A DNA stretch of 64,000 nucleotides from Pelosinus fermentans (lineage in GTDB: Bacteria; Bacillota; Negativicutes; DSM-13327): NCBI GenBank assembly GCA_002434245.1, contig DJJR01000069.1, positions 8,146 through 72,145 on the forward strand, read 5' to 3'. Each line of letters opens with the position of its first letter. Positions within the stretch are counted from its first letter, which is position 1. Of the stretch, positions 26,082 through 35,525 are shown one piece after another. The position numbers and the translations under genes were made by a program. The notes under the pieces were generated by a model. That model saw only the letters and a list, made by a program, of their open reading frames with translations. It did not search any database and had not been told where the DNA came from.

Positions 26082-26357
26082 ATGTATAGAACCTACAGAA
26101 CAACCAAAGGCACAATTATGGGTGAGGAAACAGAGAACATTGATATTACACTTAAATTGATTACGGATATGGATGGAAAACAATATGTGATGATCAAGAA
26201 GCAAAAGGAAGATGCTATATATAATCTTTCCCTGGTAGGTCATATCACTGAAATAGTTAGCGAAGTTTCATTCGAAGAGTATAGAAACATTACCTATGCA
26301 AGATTAGATAAGGAATTGTTAGATCAAGGGATCAAACCCAGGAGACGGCTTCCCTAA
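26082..26357 (+). CDS. small protein of unknown function downstream of structured RNA
   Basis: 91 residues. ATG 26082 has GGAAAGGA eight bases upstream. Internal Met13 (GEETENIDITLK) is a weaker alternative. The sequence is hydrophilic, with beta-strand-like ENIDITLKLITDMDGKQYVMI followed by an acidic/basic helix and a basic end (KPRRRLP). There is no membrane segment or cysteine. I recognise no family. It is preceded by the structured RNA and its conserved downstream hairpin and followed by its own terminator. The second RNA copy is followed by a different small gene (62376-62669). Confidence 0.6.
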   Translation: MYRTYRTTKGTIMGEETENIDITLKLITDMDGKQYVMIKKQKEDAIYNLSLVGHITEIVSEVSFEEYRNITYARLDKELLDQGIKPRRRLP

Positions 26358-26420
26358 GTTCCATTGGAAGTCTCTCGCGAAAAAAAAATTGCCAAATTAT
26401 GGCAAGTACGTCTCATACAA

Positions 26421-26468
26421 AGCACCCAGTGAAATTCAAACTAGAATTTCGCTGGGTGCTTTAGCTTT
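26421..26468 (+). terminator. terminator of the small gene
   Basis: AGCACCCAGTGAAATTC pairs with GAATTTCGCTGGGTGCT (one T-G pair), followed by TTAGCTTTT. Confidence 0.85.
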
Positions 26469-26634
26469 TAGGACTTAAACAGCACAAAAAATTGGACATT
26501 ACTTATGCATGAATTACTTTTTTGAGCCACTTTTCCATAACTCAATTGTTTCGGCAACTGCATGGTTGTAATTTATTGGAATTTCCGCATTAGTTTCTCA
26601 GCAAAGATCACTGATTTCATCCCCAATCTTATCG

Positions 26635-27777
26635 TTAGGTATCTTTTCGTAAAATAGCAAGGTAGTCTTCATATGCAAAACAACGATTGCGATTTGCATT
26701 CTGCGTTTGTCTTAATATACCAATATCCATAAGATTATTTACTGCTTTAGAAACTGTATTAAACGATATACCCAACTCGGTACTTGTCTTTTTAATATCG
26801 ATAATCGGGTTCCTTTTGATATATTCAAAAACCTTTACTGTTGTCTTGAATGAACTTTTCACACCTTCTACTTTCCCATAGTCTCTTTCATTCAGTGCCA
26901 CTAGTGAGTCAATAGTGGCAATCGCATCTTCTGCCGATTCTGCAAGGGCTTTAAGAAAGAATTTAATCCACTGTTCAAAGGTTCCTTTCAACCTTACATC
27001 CATCATTCGATCGTAATATTCGATACGATTTCTTTTCAAAAAATAGGAAATATATAATGTTGGATAATTAAGAAGCTGTTTTTCACGCAAGAAGAGTGTT
27101 ATAAGAAGCCTGCCAATTCGACCATTACCATCCAGGAATGGATGAATTGTTTCAAATTGGTAATGAATTAGAGCAATTTTTATAAGCGCATCCAGCTCAT
27201 CTTCACCATTTATAAATTTTTCTAGATTAGACATCGCCACTTCCATATCTTCTGGATTCGGTGGAATATAATTAGCATTGTTTAAGGTGCTACCTGGTGG
27301 TCCTATCCAATTTTGACTATATCTGAATTCTCCAGGATTTTTTTCTCCGCCCCGCACATCTTCCAGTAATACTCCATGTATTTCTCGTAAAAGTCGATTG
27401 CATAAAGGCAGTTCTTGCAGTCTATTAATGGCATACCAAACTGCTTTAATGTAGTTGATTACATCTGCCACATTACTATTTATATTGTCTTCTAATGCAG
27501 GGTCTAATATATCGTCCAACGTAGCTTGCGTTCCCTCAATCTGAGAAGATAACAAAGCTTCTTTTCGAACATACATGGAAACAAATAAATCGATATTAGG
27601 TATCCGGGTAGAAAGAGCATCCAAAATTCCCAAGGTTCGATTGGCTTTTACTAATAAGAAAATAATTTCTTCGTCCATCTCTATAGAGGGACTTGGTGGT
27701 AGCGACTTAGGTTCATATGAATTATATTGTAACTCTCTACTTAAATTTTTTTTATATTCACCTGCACGATTCTTCAT
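26635..27777 (-). CDS. Fic-domain protein adenylyltransferase with N-terminal inhibitory helix and C-terminal HTH
   Basis: 380 residues. The Fic motif HPFLDGNGRIGRLL is complete near residue 215, with the catalytic His and the phosphate-binding GNGR. An upstream helix SSQIEGT near 80 matches the (S/T)xxxE(G/N) inhibitory motif, so this is a class II, self-inhibited Fic protein. The last ~70 residues form a winged HTH (DIKKTSTELGISFNTVSKAVNNLMDIGIL). Fic proteins transfer AMP to hydroxyl side chains of target proteins; in this subgroup the HTH often gives autoregulation. An inverted repeat brackets the promoter upstream. No antitoxin gene is adjacent. The start follows AAGGAG. Confidence 0.93.
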   Translation of the reverse strand: MKNRAGEYKKNLSRELQYNSYEPKSLPPSPSIEMDEEIIFLLVKANRTLGILDALSTRIPNIDLFVSMYVRKEALLSSQIEGTQATLDDILDPALEDNINSNVADVINYIKAVWYAINRLQELPLCNRLLREIHGVLLEDVRGGEKNPGEFRYSQNWIGPPGSTLNNANYIPPNPEDMEVAMSNLEKFINGEDELDALIKIALIHYQFETIHPFLDGNGRIGRLLITLFLREKQLLNYPTLYISYFLKRNRIEYYDRMMDVRLKGTFEQWIKFFLKALAESAEDAIATIDSLVALNERDYGKVEGVKSSFKTTVKVFEYIKRNPIIDIKKTSTELGISFNTVSKAVNNLMDIGILRQTQNANRNRCFAYEDYLAILRKDT

Positions 27778-27789
27778 ATTCTACTCCTT

Positions 27790-27833
27790 AAAATGAAATA
27801 ACACCTGTATTATAACACTTATTATTTCATTTT
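27790..27833 (-). promoter_or_regulatory. fic promoter bracketed by inverted repeat
   Basis: AAAATGAAATAA (27790-27801) and TTATTTCATTTT (27822-27833) are exact reverse complements. A TATAAT box on the minus strand (27809-27814) lies between them. A further ATGAAATAA is at 27844. This is a likely autoregulatory operator. Confidence 0.55.
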
Positions 27834-28265
27834 TTAAGTTTTTTATGAAATAAGACTACTATTATCTTACTATAATTTCACTTTTGCATCACTGTATCAC
27901 TACTAACTTTACTTTCCTTTCTTATCTCACTATCCAATTTTATCAGACATCTGACAAATATTTCTCAACAGTTAGCCAAATCCCTTACCGTTAAGGGACT
28001 TGACTTTAATGATGCGCATCAAAAGACAGGCTGGTTTTCCGATAAATTCGATAATCGCTGGTTGTTATTTTGGCCCTATATCCTTCGTGGAGTAGCCCTT
28101 GCATGGTTACCCTGTTCGGTGACTATCAATAATCTTTATTTCCGGAGCAATACCTTGCTTAATTGCCTCCGGACTGGTCATTAATATCCGCAACTATAGT
28201 AAAATTTAATTTAAGATTCTGTTATATTTTGATTTCTTTTTTACAATACGATCAGAATCTCATTC
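27834..28265. other. intergenic region with an unassigned open stretch
   Basis: A plus-strand frame from about 27950 to 28184 is open and reads like a fragment (KTGWFSDKFDNRWLLFWPYI, ending LLNCLRTGH). It has no start, ribosome binding site or family match. It may be debris of a lost gene. Confidence 0.25.
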
Positions 28266-29333
28266 CTATCTATTTTTGCTAACCTTTACATAAGAGTCAT
28301 AGCTTTTCTCATTACCCACTGTAACACTAAACCTGTTATCGGAAAGCAACAACATCATTAGCTGATTCGCATCAAAGGTTAAATAACCCTCGCATAATAA
28401 TTCCAGATATACGTCTTCAACAGTTCGTGGTTTTCTTTTTCCCTTTAAGAAACGGTAACAAAGATTCAATACAACAGCGTTAAGCCGGAGAATCGTTGGC
28501 TGCACAATCCAGTTTATCGCAGTTTCATCTTTTCCCATTGCAAATACAGCATCTAATAGGCTATGCTGAACATTGGGATCTTCAGGATGCTTCTTATGCA
28601 AAGGATATAAATAAAAAATTGCTTTCTCATATTCCTTATTCAGCACATAGGCCTCCCCCAGACTCCATTGATACTCAAACTGTTCTGGATAGTCTTTCAC
28701 TCGCGAATATCTGTATTGTACAAGTCCTGCCCAATCTTCCTTATCAAAGAATTCGCTTTCGACTTCCCATTCTTCAAATTCTTCACAGAGATCATCACCT
28801 TCGCCACCCCATGAAAAAATTTGCTGCTCATCTTTAAATTCTGCAAATTCAACCTTATAGTATCTCTTTATTCTTTCAAATATTTCAAATACTGCAGGAC
28901 AGACTGAACAGTTTTCTATAAGATTAATCAGCCTTACCCCTGTTCTCTTCTGATCAGTAAAAGGATATTCGCGACAAATCCGGGGTCTGTATTCATAGAT
29001 TGAACATCCATTTTCCCCTAAATGCGGACAAGGCTTTTCTTTTATTCCAAGACCATCATCGTCTGCAACAAGAAACTTATCCTTATATTCATCAGAAGTT
29101 AAACCAATTTTTGATGAAATCCTCTGTATATCTTTTTCTTCAAGAATCGGAACAATCTTCTTGCAACAATTTGAACAGGCGCTACAGTCAATTTTGGAAA
29201 ATACTTCCTGATGCAGTCTATTAACAATTTTATCTACCTGATTTGGGCTTTGTTCTTTTAAAAATCCTCTGAGCAACCAATTTTCTTCCTCAACTTTTGC
29301 AAATGCATTCGTCAATTTATCCGGTGATAGCAT
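28266..29333 (-). CDS. YkgJ-type cysteine-cluster protein with TPR-like C-terminus
   Basis: About 355 residues from ATG 29333 with GGAGGGCGG upstream. The N-terminal YkgJ domain has IDCSACSNCCKKIVPIL near 50, then CPHLGENGCSIYEYRPRICREYP near 105-130 and a later CSVC; these cysteines probably bind Zn or an iron-sulfur cluster. Residues ~200-290 look helical and repeat-like (WSLGEAYVLNKEYEKAIFYL, HPEDPNVQHSLLDAVF), as in TPR. Function of the family is unknown. It is monocistronic. Confidence 0.8.
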   Translation of the reverse strand: MLSPDKLTNAFAKVEEENWLLRGFLKEQSPNQVDKIVNRLHQEVFSKIDCSACSNCCKKIVPILEEKDIQRISSKIGLTSDEYKDKFLVADDDGLGIKEKPCPHLGENGCSIYEYRPRICREYPFTDQKRTGVRLINLIENCSVCPAVFEIFERIKRYYKVEFAEFKDEQQIFSWGGEGDDLCEEFEEWEVESEFFDKEDWAGLVQYRYSRVKDYPEQFEYQWSLGEAYVLNKEYEKAIFYLYPLHKKHPEDPNVQHSLLDAVFAMGKDETAINWIVQPTILRLNAVVLNLCYRFLKGKRKPRTVEDVYLELLCEGYLTFDANQLMMLLLSDNRFSVTVGNEKSYDSYVKVSKNR

Positions 29334-29450
29334 ATTACCGCCCTCCATACTTTTCTGAAATTCTACCCTATTTCTTCGAGGTTTTTGCCATTTTCCCTTT
29401 TATTTTGCTAACCATATCCTCTTGATTAAATCTAACTTTTTATGACTCCT

Positions 29451-29484
29451 AAAAAGCCAAAGGCTCAGGGCAACAGCCCTAAGC
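29451..29484 (-). terminator. terminator downstream of ABC-F gene
   Basis: On the minus strand GGCTTAGGGC pairs with GCCCTGAGCC, followed by TTTGGCTTTTT. It lies 86 bases after the ABC-F stop. Confidence 0.75.
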
Positions 29485-29569
29485 CTTCAGTTTCCCGATC
29501 AACACCAGTATAATAACGCTGTCAAAATTTATCTTTATTATACTACTATAATCCTAATATAACCTTAGG

Positions 29570-31195
29570 TTATTTTAATTTTAAAAGTAATTCACGATAC
29601 TCCTTGTCTAAATGATCTATGGTGTTTCTGTCTTTAGCAACAGATAATTTACTAAGCACTTCGGTCAGACGATGCTCTAGTAACAGTCGCCCCTCTTTAG
29701 CTGAATCTACCTTCTGTTCCTGTTTATATTGCCGATATTCCTCATAATTCCCGGAAAAAAGCTGAAGCTTTCCAGAATCAAATAGCATGAGATGGGTAGC
29801 GATGGAATTAATAAATTTCCTGTCATGAGAAGCCAGCAGTATCGTCCCTTTATACTCTGCCAACACAGCTTCAAGTGCTGCTAAAGATGGTAAATCCAAA
29901 TAATTTGTTGGTTCATCCAACAGCAGAACATTTGCGTTGCTTACCATAATTTGAGCTAGAGCGACACGTGTTTTCTCGCCTCCGCTCAATACAGCAGCTT
30001 TTTTATACACATCATCCCGGCGAAATAGCAACTGTGCCAGCAGGCTTCTCACGAAGTTCTCATCATAGATACTATCTGTCATCACATTTTCCAGTATCGA
30101 TCTATCTAGATCAAGCCCCTCTATCGCCTGGCTGAAATATCCAAAACGTACCTTGGGTGCAACATAGATCCCTTCAGCATAGGACAGAATCATATTCATT
30201 AAGGTTGTTTTCCCGCAACCGTTATCGCCAATAAGAGCTACTTTATAACCGCTCCCAATTCTAAATTCAGCCTGATCATACAATCTGCGATTGCCAAAGA
30301 CTTTGCTTATTCCTTCTGCCCGCAGCACCATTTTGCTGTATAGATCATCGGTATTCACCAAATCAAATACCACCTTAGGATTACTTTTGGGTTTATCCTT
30401 GATCTCTAGCTGACTTATTCGTGTTTCCATGGCTTTTACGGCTTTATCCAAGTTCGCTTTTGCTTTTTGATTCCCCATTTTGTGCAATCGTGCTTCCGAA
30501 TTTCCCATCCGGCTTGGAGTTTTTCTCATGGTTACTGCCTGCTGCCTGCGGTCGGCTGTCCCCGCCTCTAGTTTTTTCTTCTCTGCAAGATAATTTTCAT
30601 ATTCCCGGACTTGTTGTGCTTTCTTCACCTCTTTTTCGGTAAGGTACTGTCGATAATTACCTGTATAAACCTTGATTTCTCCCTCTTGTATCTCCCATAT
30701 ACTCGTACAAACCATATCAAGCAATTCTCGATCGTGAGAAACAATGACAAAGGCACCTTGAAAATCTCGCAGCTTTTGCTGCACAAGCTCAGTTCCTTTA
30801 ATATCCAGATTTGCTGTTGGCTCATCAGCCAGCAAGAAAGCAGTGTCCATACTAAATGCTAAAGCAAGTCGGTAGCGAGTCTTTTCTCCCCCGCTCATTG
30901 TCTTATGGTACTGCATACCAATTTTGAATTGCTGGGCAATACCTGAATTCATGCTATCCTCCTGCTCATAACTGCCATCTAGCTGAGCAATATAAGAAGG
31001 GGAGCGATGCTGGACAACCTTCCCCTCGTCAGGCTGTATGAAACCTGCCATGATTTTTAGCAAAGTCGTTTTCCCTACTCCATTGGGACCGACAATACCG
31101 ATACGGTCTTTTGAATACACCTTCAAATCATCAATTTTAAATAAGCAGCGATCTCCAACGGATTTCACAATATTTTTTAATTCTAATACTAACAA
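29570..31195 (-). CDS. ABC-F ribosome-protection ATPase (Vga/Lsa/VmlR-like)
   Basis: About 541 residues from TTG 31195, with AAAAGGAGAGG (31201-31211) upstream. Two ATPase domains are present: Walker A GPNGVGKTT and GDNGCGKTT, signatures MSGGEKTR and LSGGEKTR, Walker B FLLADEPTANLD and LLLDEPTNYLD, each with SHDR. The linker of ~80 residues between them (KKLEAGTADRRQQAV onwards) is the interdomain arm that reaches into the ribosomal peptidyl-transferase region. No membrane part exists. Such proteins remove lincosamides, streptogramins A, pleuromutilins or macrolides from the ribosome; the exact spectrum cannot be predicted. The leader has attenuation features (next entry). Confidence 0.9.
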   Translation of the reverse strand: MLVLELKNIVKSVGDRCLFKIDDLKVYSKDRIGIVGPNGVGKTTLLKIMAGFIQPDEGKVVQHRSPSYIAQLDGSYEQEDSMNSGIAQQFKIGMQYHKTMSGGEKTRYRLALAFSMDTAFLLADEPTANLDIKGTELVQQKLRDFQGAFVIVSHDRELLDMVCTSIWEIQEGEIKVYTGNYRQYLTEKEVKKAQQVREYENYLAEKKKLEAGTADRRQQAVTMRKTPSRMGNSEARLHKMGNQKAKANLDKAVKAMETRISQLEIKDKPKSNPKVVFDLVNTDDLYSKMVLRAEGISKVFGNRRLYDQAEFRIGSGYKVALIGDNGCGKTTLMNMILSYAEGIYVAPKVRFGYFSQAIEGLDLDRSILENVMTDSIYDENFVRSLLAQLLFRRDDVYKKAAVLSGGEKTRVALAQIMVSNANVLLLDEPTNYLDLPSLAALEAVLAEYKGTILLASHDRKFINSIATHLMLFDSGKLQLFSGNYEEYRQYKQEQKVDSAKEGRLLLEHRLTEVLSKLSVAKDRNTIDHLDKEYRELLLKLK

Positions 31196-31345
31196 AAAAA
31201 CCTCTCCTTTTTGCAAAGAGAGGACATACGTACAGAAAAAAGAGCGTAGCAACACGCACCTATACATAATCCTCTCTAGAATTCAAATGAGCCATGAACA
31301 GACTCCTGCATACTAATACAGGAATGCTCTCTCATTTGATTTACT
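31196..31345 (-). promoter_or_regulatory. ABC-F leader with attenuation-like hairpins and upstream start
   Basis: On the minus strand an ATG at 31267 with AGAGAGGATT before it opens 24 codons (MYRCVLLRSFFCTYVLSLQK...) in frame with the ABC-F gene. The gene's own ribosome binding site GGAGAGG can pair with CCTCTC just upstream. Further up, TCAAATGAG (31333-31341) pairs with CTCATTTGA, with CTGTATTAGTATGCAG inside. The layout resembles antibiotic-responsive leaders of ABC-F genes. Confidence 0.55.
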
Positions 31346-31516
31346 AAAAAAGATTAATTGCGCATGTCCGTAATACCCTTTTCCTTCCGTTATATTATGT
31401 GATTCTAACAGTATTGTACCCAATCCATCTGCAAATAGCAATAGAATACTCTTCCAATTCGATATTGTCATTTACAGAAACAAAGTCACACCCCTGTCCC
31501 CATATTTTTGAAGATT

Positions 31517-33562
31517 TCAATATACATTAATTATCTTTTGTAAAATTTCAGCACCGTTCGTACTGGTAAGTATATTTTTTATTTTAAATTTATGTTTACC
31601 CAGGTCAATAATTTGAGTAAATAATTCCAAATAATCGATCTCCCCCTTCGTACAAAAACAAAACACTAGATAGACTTTATTTGCGCCAAATAATATACCT
31701 TCCTGAGAAACCAACAAACTCAGCCCTTCTTGCCAGACATCTTGCTCTGCATTAGCATGAGCTAACGCGATTCCCTTGCTTATAACAATATACGTTCCAT
31801 ATTGATTAACATTATCAATCATTTTTTCAATATAGTTACCGCTATAGCATGTATTTTCTAGTATTGCCCCAACCATTCGTATTGCTGTTTCCCATGGAAC
31901 ACGTTCTTTGTGCAGAACAATATGTTCCGCTATCAGCATATCCGCAATACTTGTCATCTGATTTTTCACCTTTTCTCTGTTCAGTAACAAACAGCGTATC
32001 TTTTGCAGAAATTCATCCAGACCAAGAGCATCTTGCAGGTCTTTGATGTTTTTTTCTAGTTGATTTAATGATATCTCAACTTTCTTATATAAATCGTGTT
32101 TTGTTTCAAACACGATTTCCTTTCTTTTATGACCTAATGTCACTGCTTGCTGCTGTATACTATTCAAATTATCCAAATTTAAAAAAGCCTCCACAGCAAC
32201 AATCGGGTATGGCAACTCTAGATTTTCTATAGTCGTAACAATAAAATCAATCTCTTTATTGTCACCATAATCTTTTAACACTCTATTGGCAGCAACAACA
32301 CCTACAATATTAAAATTAAAATAATTCTTTATTTGTGCTTCTAGGAATTTTCCGGTTGCCACGCTGCCAGGGCAAACAATCAGCACCGATACTTGTGGCA
32401 CTAAGGTATGATTGCGTATAATAGAGGCACAAATATGAATGGAAATTGATAATAACATATTTTTTTCTAAGGAATACCCAAGAACTCTTTCTAATATATA
32501 TTTATTTTTCTCCGTTTGTTGATAAATCATCTGAAATTCTGGCGGCAATTCAAGACCATCGATAGCAAAGATCATACCATTTTCCATCGTTTGTATATGT
32601 GCTAAAAGCAAATTAACCAACAAGATGTCATTGCGCAAGTCGATTTTAAACTGCCTGCCTACTTTATTCAAAAAATATAGAATTGTTTTCATTAATTCTA
32701 TATTCGTAGATTGATCCATCATCGGAAACAAGGAGTTATCCAATACATATTGACTGAAAAATCCCTTTTCTTTTTCGGTGATTATATTTTTATTATCCTT
32801 TATACCCTGTAGTAAATCATCTGCCAACTTGTTTTGTATCGTATACTTATTTTGTATCGTATAATCATAGCTTGTCCTATTAATGGCAACAAATAAATAT
32901 AATACGATTTCGTAAAATGAATATTCCGAAAAACGTATCTTATATTTTTTTTCGAAATCATAAAGATAGGTTACAGCATCCGCTAATGCATATGTCATTT
33001 CAAGTCTTTTTATAATCATTTTAGGAAAGAATTCATCACTCCTAATGCTTGGCAATATTTTTTTGAACAAATCCACTAAGAAAAAACGTATCTGCTCTTC
33101 ATCATACAGCAAGGTTATACCTCTGCCACTTTTCGTTTTTAAGATAATATCATAGTCTTGCAGGATATCCTTTACACATTCTATATCACCCATAATCGTA
33201 ACACGAGTCACATACAATGTTTCAGCGATTTTTTCCATGGTAATATATTCATTCAAATGAATCAGCATTGCAATAATATAAATATGTCTTTCTTCCGGCG
33301 ACAATTTATAATCATAGATATCCATCTGAAATAAATGTTGCAAAATCACATCTGCATTTACGATTCCGGCAATTTCAAAATTGTTATTGTCATTCACATA
33401 AACTGTGTTCTTACAAAAAGAGGCTAAAAACATGTTGATCTCTTTAAAATCATTTTTTAATGTACGCTGCGAAACATCATATTTTTTAGATAACTTCTCA
33501 ATATTTAATTTATTCTTTCTCAAAATGAGCCCTTGCAGTATTTCCGCACTACGCTTTCTCAT
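31517..33562 (-). CDS. PRD-containing transcriptional regulator/antiterminator with PTS EIIB and EIIA domains
   Basis: 681 residues, the MtlR/LicR/ManR layout. N-terminal HTH domains (KLNIEKLSKKYDVSQRTLKNDF near 16-37 and YITMEKIAETLYVTRVTIMGD near 110-130) are followed by two PRD domains (~180-400), an EIIB-like domain with its Cys in VLIVCPGSVATGKFLE near 405 and a C-terminal EIIA domain with the phospho-His in IVISKGIALAHANAEQ near 610. Phosphorylation by PTS proteins tunes activity according to sugar supply. It lies 143 bases after the galactitol-type PTS operon, separated by a terminator, and probably activates that operon. Confidence 0.92.
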   Translation of the reverse strand: MRKRSAEILQGLILRKNKLNIEKLSKKYDVSQRTLKNDFKEINMFLASFCKNTVYVNDNNNFEIAGIVNADVILQHLFQMDIYDYKLSPEERHIYIIAMLIHLNEYITMEKIAETLYVTRVTIMGDIECVKDILQDYDIILKTKSGRGITLLYDEEQIRFFLVDLFKKILPSIRSDEFFPKMIIKRLEMTYALADAVTYLYDFEKKYKIRFSEYSFYEIVLYLFVAINRTSYDYTIQNKYTIQNKLADDLLQGIKDNKNIITEKEKGFFSQYVLDNSLFPMMDQSTNIELMKTILYFLNKVGRQFKIDLRNDILLVNLLLAHIQTMENGMIFAIDGLELPPEFQMIYQQTEKNKYILERVLGYSLEKNMLLSISIHICASIIRNHTLVPQVSVLIVCPGSVATGKFLEAQIKNYFNFNIVGVVAANRVLKDYGDNKEIDFIVTTIENLELPYPIVAVEAFLNLDNLNSIQQQAVTLGHKRKEIVFETKHDLYKKVEISLNQLEKNIKDLQDALGLDEFLQKIRCLLLNREKVKNQMTSIADMLIAEHIVLHKERVPWETAIRMVGAILENTCYSGNYIEKMIDNVNQYGTYIVISKGIALAHANAEQDVWQEGLSLLVSQEGILFGANKVYLVFCFCTKGEIDYLELFTQIIDLGKHKFKIKNILTSTNGAEILQKIINVY

Positions 33563-33657
33563 ATTCTCATCTCCTCAATCCAAAGAGATTTCTTTGTTAT
33601 AAATTTTTGTTTTACAGCAATATAGTTTTTCAAAATGAATTAAGTTAATTAAATCAA

Positions 33658-33697
33658 GCCCACACAGAACATTTGACTATAGCAATTCTGTGTGAGC
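33658..33697 (-). terminator. terminator of galactitol-type PTS operon
   Basis: On the minus strand GCTCACACAGAA pairs with TTCTGTGTGGGC (one mismatch), followed by TTGATTTAATT. Confidence 0.8.
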
Positions 33698-33705
33698 TCT
33701 AAATA

Positions 33706-34149
33706 TCATGCCAGTTTTTCCTCTAGATAAGACGAAAGCTTTTGTATCGGCAATTCCTGACATCGCTTTACCATTTTCTGATTCGTTACAAATCCCATAA
33801 GTTTTTGCAAAAATACAAGATGATCATCTGCTCCCTTTATTGCCATATTAAATATGAGCCTGGTTTCTACTGGCTGCTCCTGATCATCCATCCTGTAAAA
33901 AATCACAGGCTCATGCAAGCGTAAAACACAAACAGCTGTTTTTAGAATACCATCTGACTGAGAATGGGGTATGGCAACCGGAATAACGCAGGGCAAACCA
34001 GTAGGAAACTTTTTTTCTCTTTCTATACATTCCTCAATAAATCGTTCATCCGTATACTGCTGTTTCACTAATGCATTACCACATAAGCGTATGGCCTCTT
34101 CCCAATTTCTTGCTTCACCTTCAATTGCAATATATCTAATAGCATCCAA
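33706..34149 (-). CDS. PTS EIIA component, galactitol/fructose-type
   Basis: 147 residues, PTS EIIA type 2 (mannitol/fructose/Gat) domain. The phospho-acceptor His is in VIPVAIPHSQSDG near residue 62. A second conserved patch, FNMAIKGADDHLVFLQKLMG near 112-131, is typical. It relays phosphate from HPr to the EIIB at 35526. TTG 34149 follows AAGGTAGGTGA. It is the last gene of the operon, 112 bases after EIIC, and is followed by the terminator. Confidence 0.92.
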   Translation of the reverse strand: MDAIRYIAIEGEARNWEEAIRLCGNALVKQQYTDERFIEECIEREKKFPTGLPCVIPVAIPHSQSDGILKTAVCVLRLHEPVIFYRMDDQEQPVETRLIFNMAIKGADDHLVFLQKLMGFVTNQKMVKRCQELPIQKLSSYLEEKLA

Positions 34150-34261
34150 ATAAAGTCACCTACCTTATAGTATAAATGCAGCTATCTTCTCCATGATATG
34201 TATCTGCATTTAAGTAATTTTTTTTTTCATTCTATAGAAATAATGGCTGCATAGTTATAGG

Positions 34262-35512
34262 TTACAATCTATGTATTAAACTCAGAATAATATCGGCAAT
34301 ATTAAATCCCCAAAAACCATCTGCTACAAGCCCGTTAACTTTCAGTCCTGTTACGCCTAACATTGCTGTCGTTTCTGGAGAAAAGACATTGGCACAATAT
34401 GAGACAATGAACATAGATACACTTGAGCACATCAAACTTCTGAACAAATTTCCCCTACTGGCCAAGACACACATGATAGTGACATAACACACAACTGTTA
34501 AAAGCCCTACGGGGAAATATGTCATACCCGGAATAATAAAGGCAAATAATATGGTAAGCGGGATACAGATTGCCGTACATGTGATACAAGCAGGATCACC
34601 TAATCCCAGAGCAACATCCATACCAATCCACAAATCTGCATCTTCTCCTAATTTTTTCTTCACCCATTCATTGGCTGCGTTACCGATGGGGGTTAACCCT
34701 TCCATCATAATAGAAACCATGCGTGGAATCAGAATCAGAACACTAGCTATCCCCATACCAATTACTAAACAGATTGGCAGCGTTTGCTTCGTAATAATCC
34801 CTAGAAAAATTCCGATGACTGCACCAATAAAAGCTGGATCTCCAAAAACACCTAATTTACTATTCAAATGCTCCATATCTACATCAATCTTATTCAAGAC
34901 CGGAATATGATCAATTATTTTATTGATTATTACTGACAGCGGATACATAAAAGTTATAAAAGAAAAGGTAGAACAAGTTGTTCCTTCAAGACCAAAATAG
35001 TTTTGCCATTTGGGTGCAATGATTTGCGCACAAATCAATGATATAATTGATAACCCAACTGTTATGGCTAATCCTAAAGCAGCACTGCCCCATAATGCAT
35101 ATGCCAGTGCTCCTGGAATCAAGAAATGAATATAGTTCCACATATCCACATTCATTACCTTAGTTAATTTTGTTCGCAGCATGATAAGATTGACCAGTAC
35201 AATCAGCGGCACTGCCAAAGGGGCAAATGGTACGGACCATGCTGCCGCACCTAATGCTGCCCAGCCTATGTCTACCGTAGTAAATCCAGTGCCCATGGTA
35301 TTATAATAGTCAATTACAGGTTTTATGGTAGTCATCAACAATCCAACGGTGAGGCTTAGCCCCTGAAATCCGATTCCGATCTGAATACCTGCTCGTAAGG
35401 AAGCCCCAAATCCCATTCGAAAAACAACGCCTAAAATACATATCATAATTGGCAACATGACGACGGCGCCCATGCTAAGAATGCCTTGCACAATCTGCAG
35501 CAATATCTCCAT
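34262..35512 (-). CDS. PTS galactitol-type EIIC permease
   Basis: 416 residues, about ten to twelve membrane segments, EIIC Gat family. Visible motifs: FRMGFGASLRAGIQIGIGFQGL near 32-53, DIGWAALGAAAWSVPFAPLA, LEGTTCSTFSFITFMYPLSV and GDPAFIGAVIGIFLGI, then MDVALGLGDPACITCTAICIP. It transports and phosphorylates a polyol or sugar with EIIA and EIIB. ATG 35512 follows AGGAGGTGG and overlaps closely with the EIIB gene upstream (13 bases apart). The true substrate (galactitol, or another polyol) cannot be decided from sequence. Confidence 0.92.
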   Translation of the reverse strand: MEILLQIVQGILSMGAVVMLPIMICILGVVFRMGFGASLRAGIQIGIGFQGLSLTVGLLMTTIKPVIDYYNTMGTGFTTVDIGWAALGAAAWSVPFAPLAVPLIVLVNLIMLRTKLTKVMNVDMWNYIHFLIPGALAYALWGSAALGLAITVGLSIISLICAQIIAPKWQNYFGLEGTTCSTFSFITFMYPLSVIINKIIDHIPVLNKIDVDMEHLNSKLGVFGDPAFIGAVIGIFLGIITKQTLPICLVIGMGIASVLILIPRMVSIMMEGLTPIGNAANEWVKKKLGEDADLWIGMDVALGLGDPACITCTAICIPLTILFAFIIPGMTYFPVGLLTVVCYVTIMCVLASRGNLFRSLMCSSVSMFIVSYCANVFSPETTAMLGVTGLKVNGLVADGFWGFNIADIILSLIHRL

Positions 35513-35525
35513 AAAAAGCCACCTC

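Noticed and set aside
27950-28184. LAKSLTV in the open stretch as another glmS end
   Set aside because: Only six residues match, and the frame continues past it without a stop; treated as chance.
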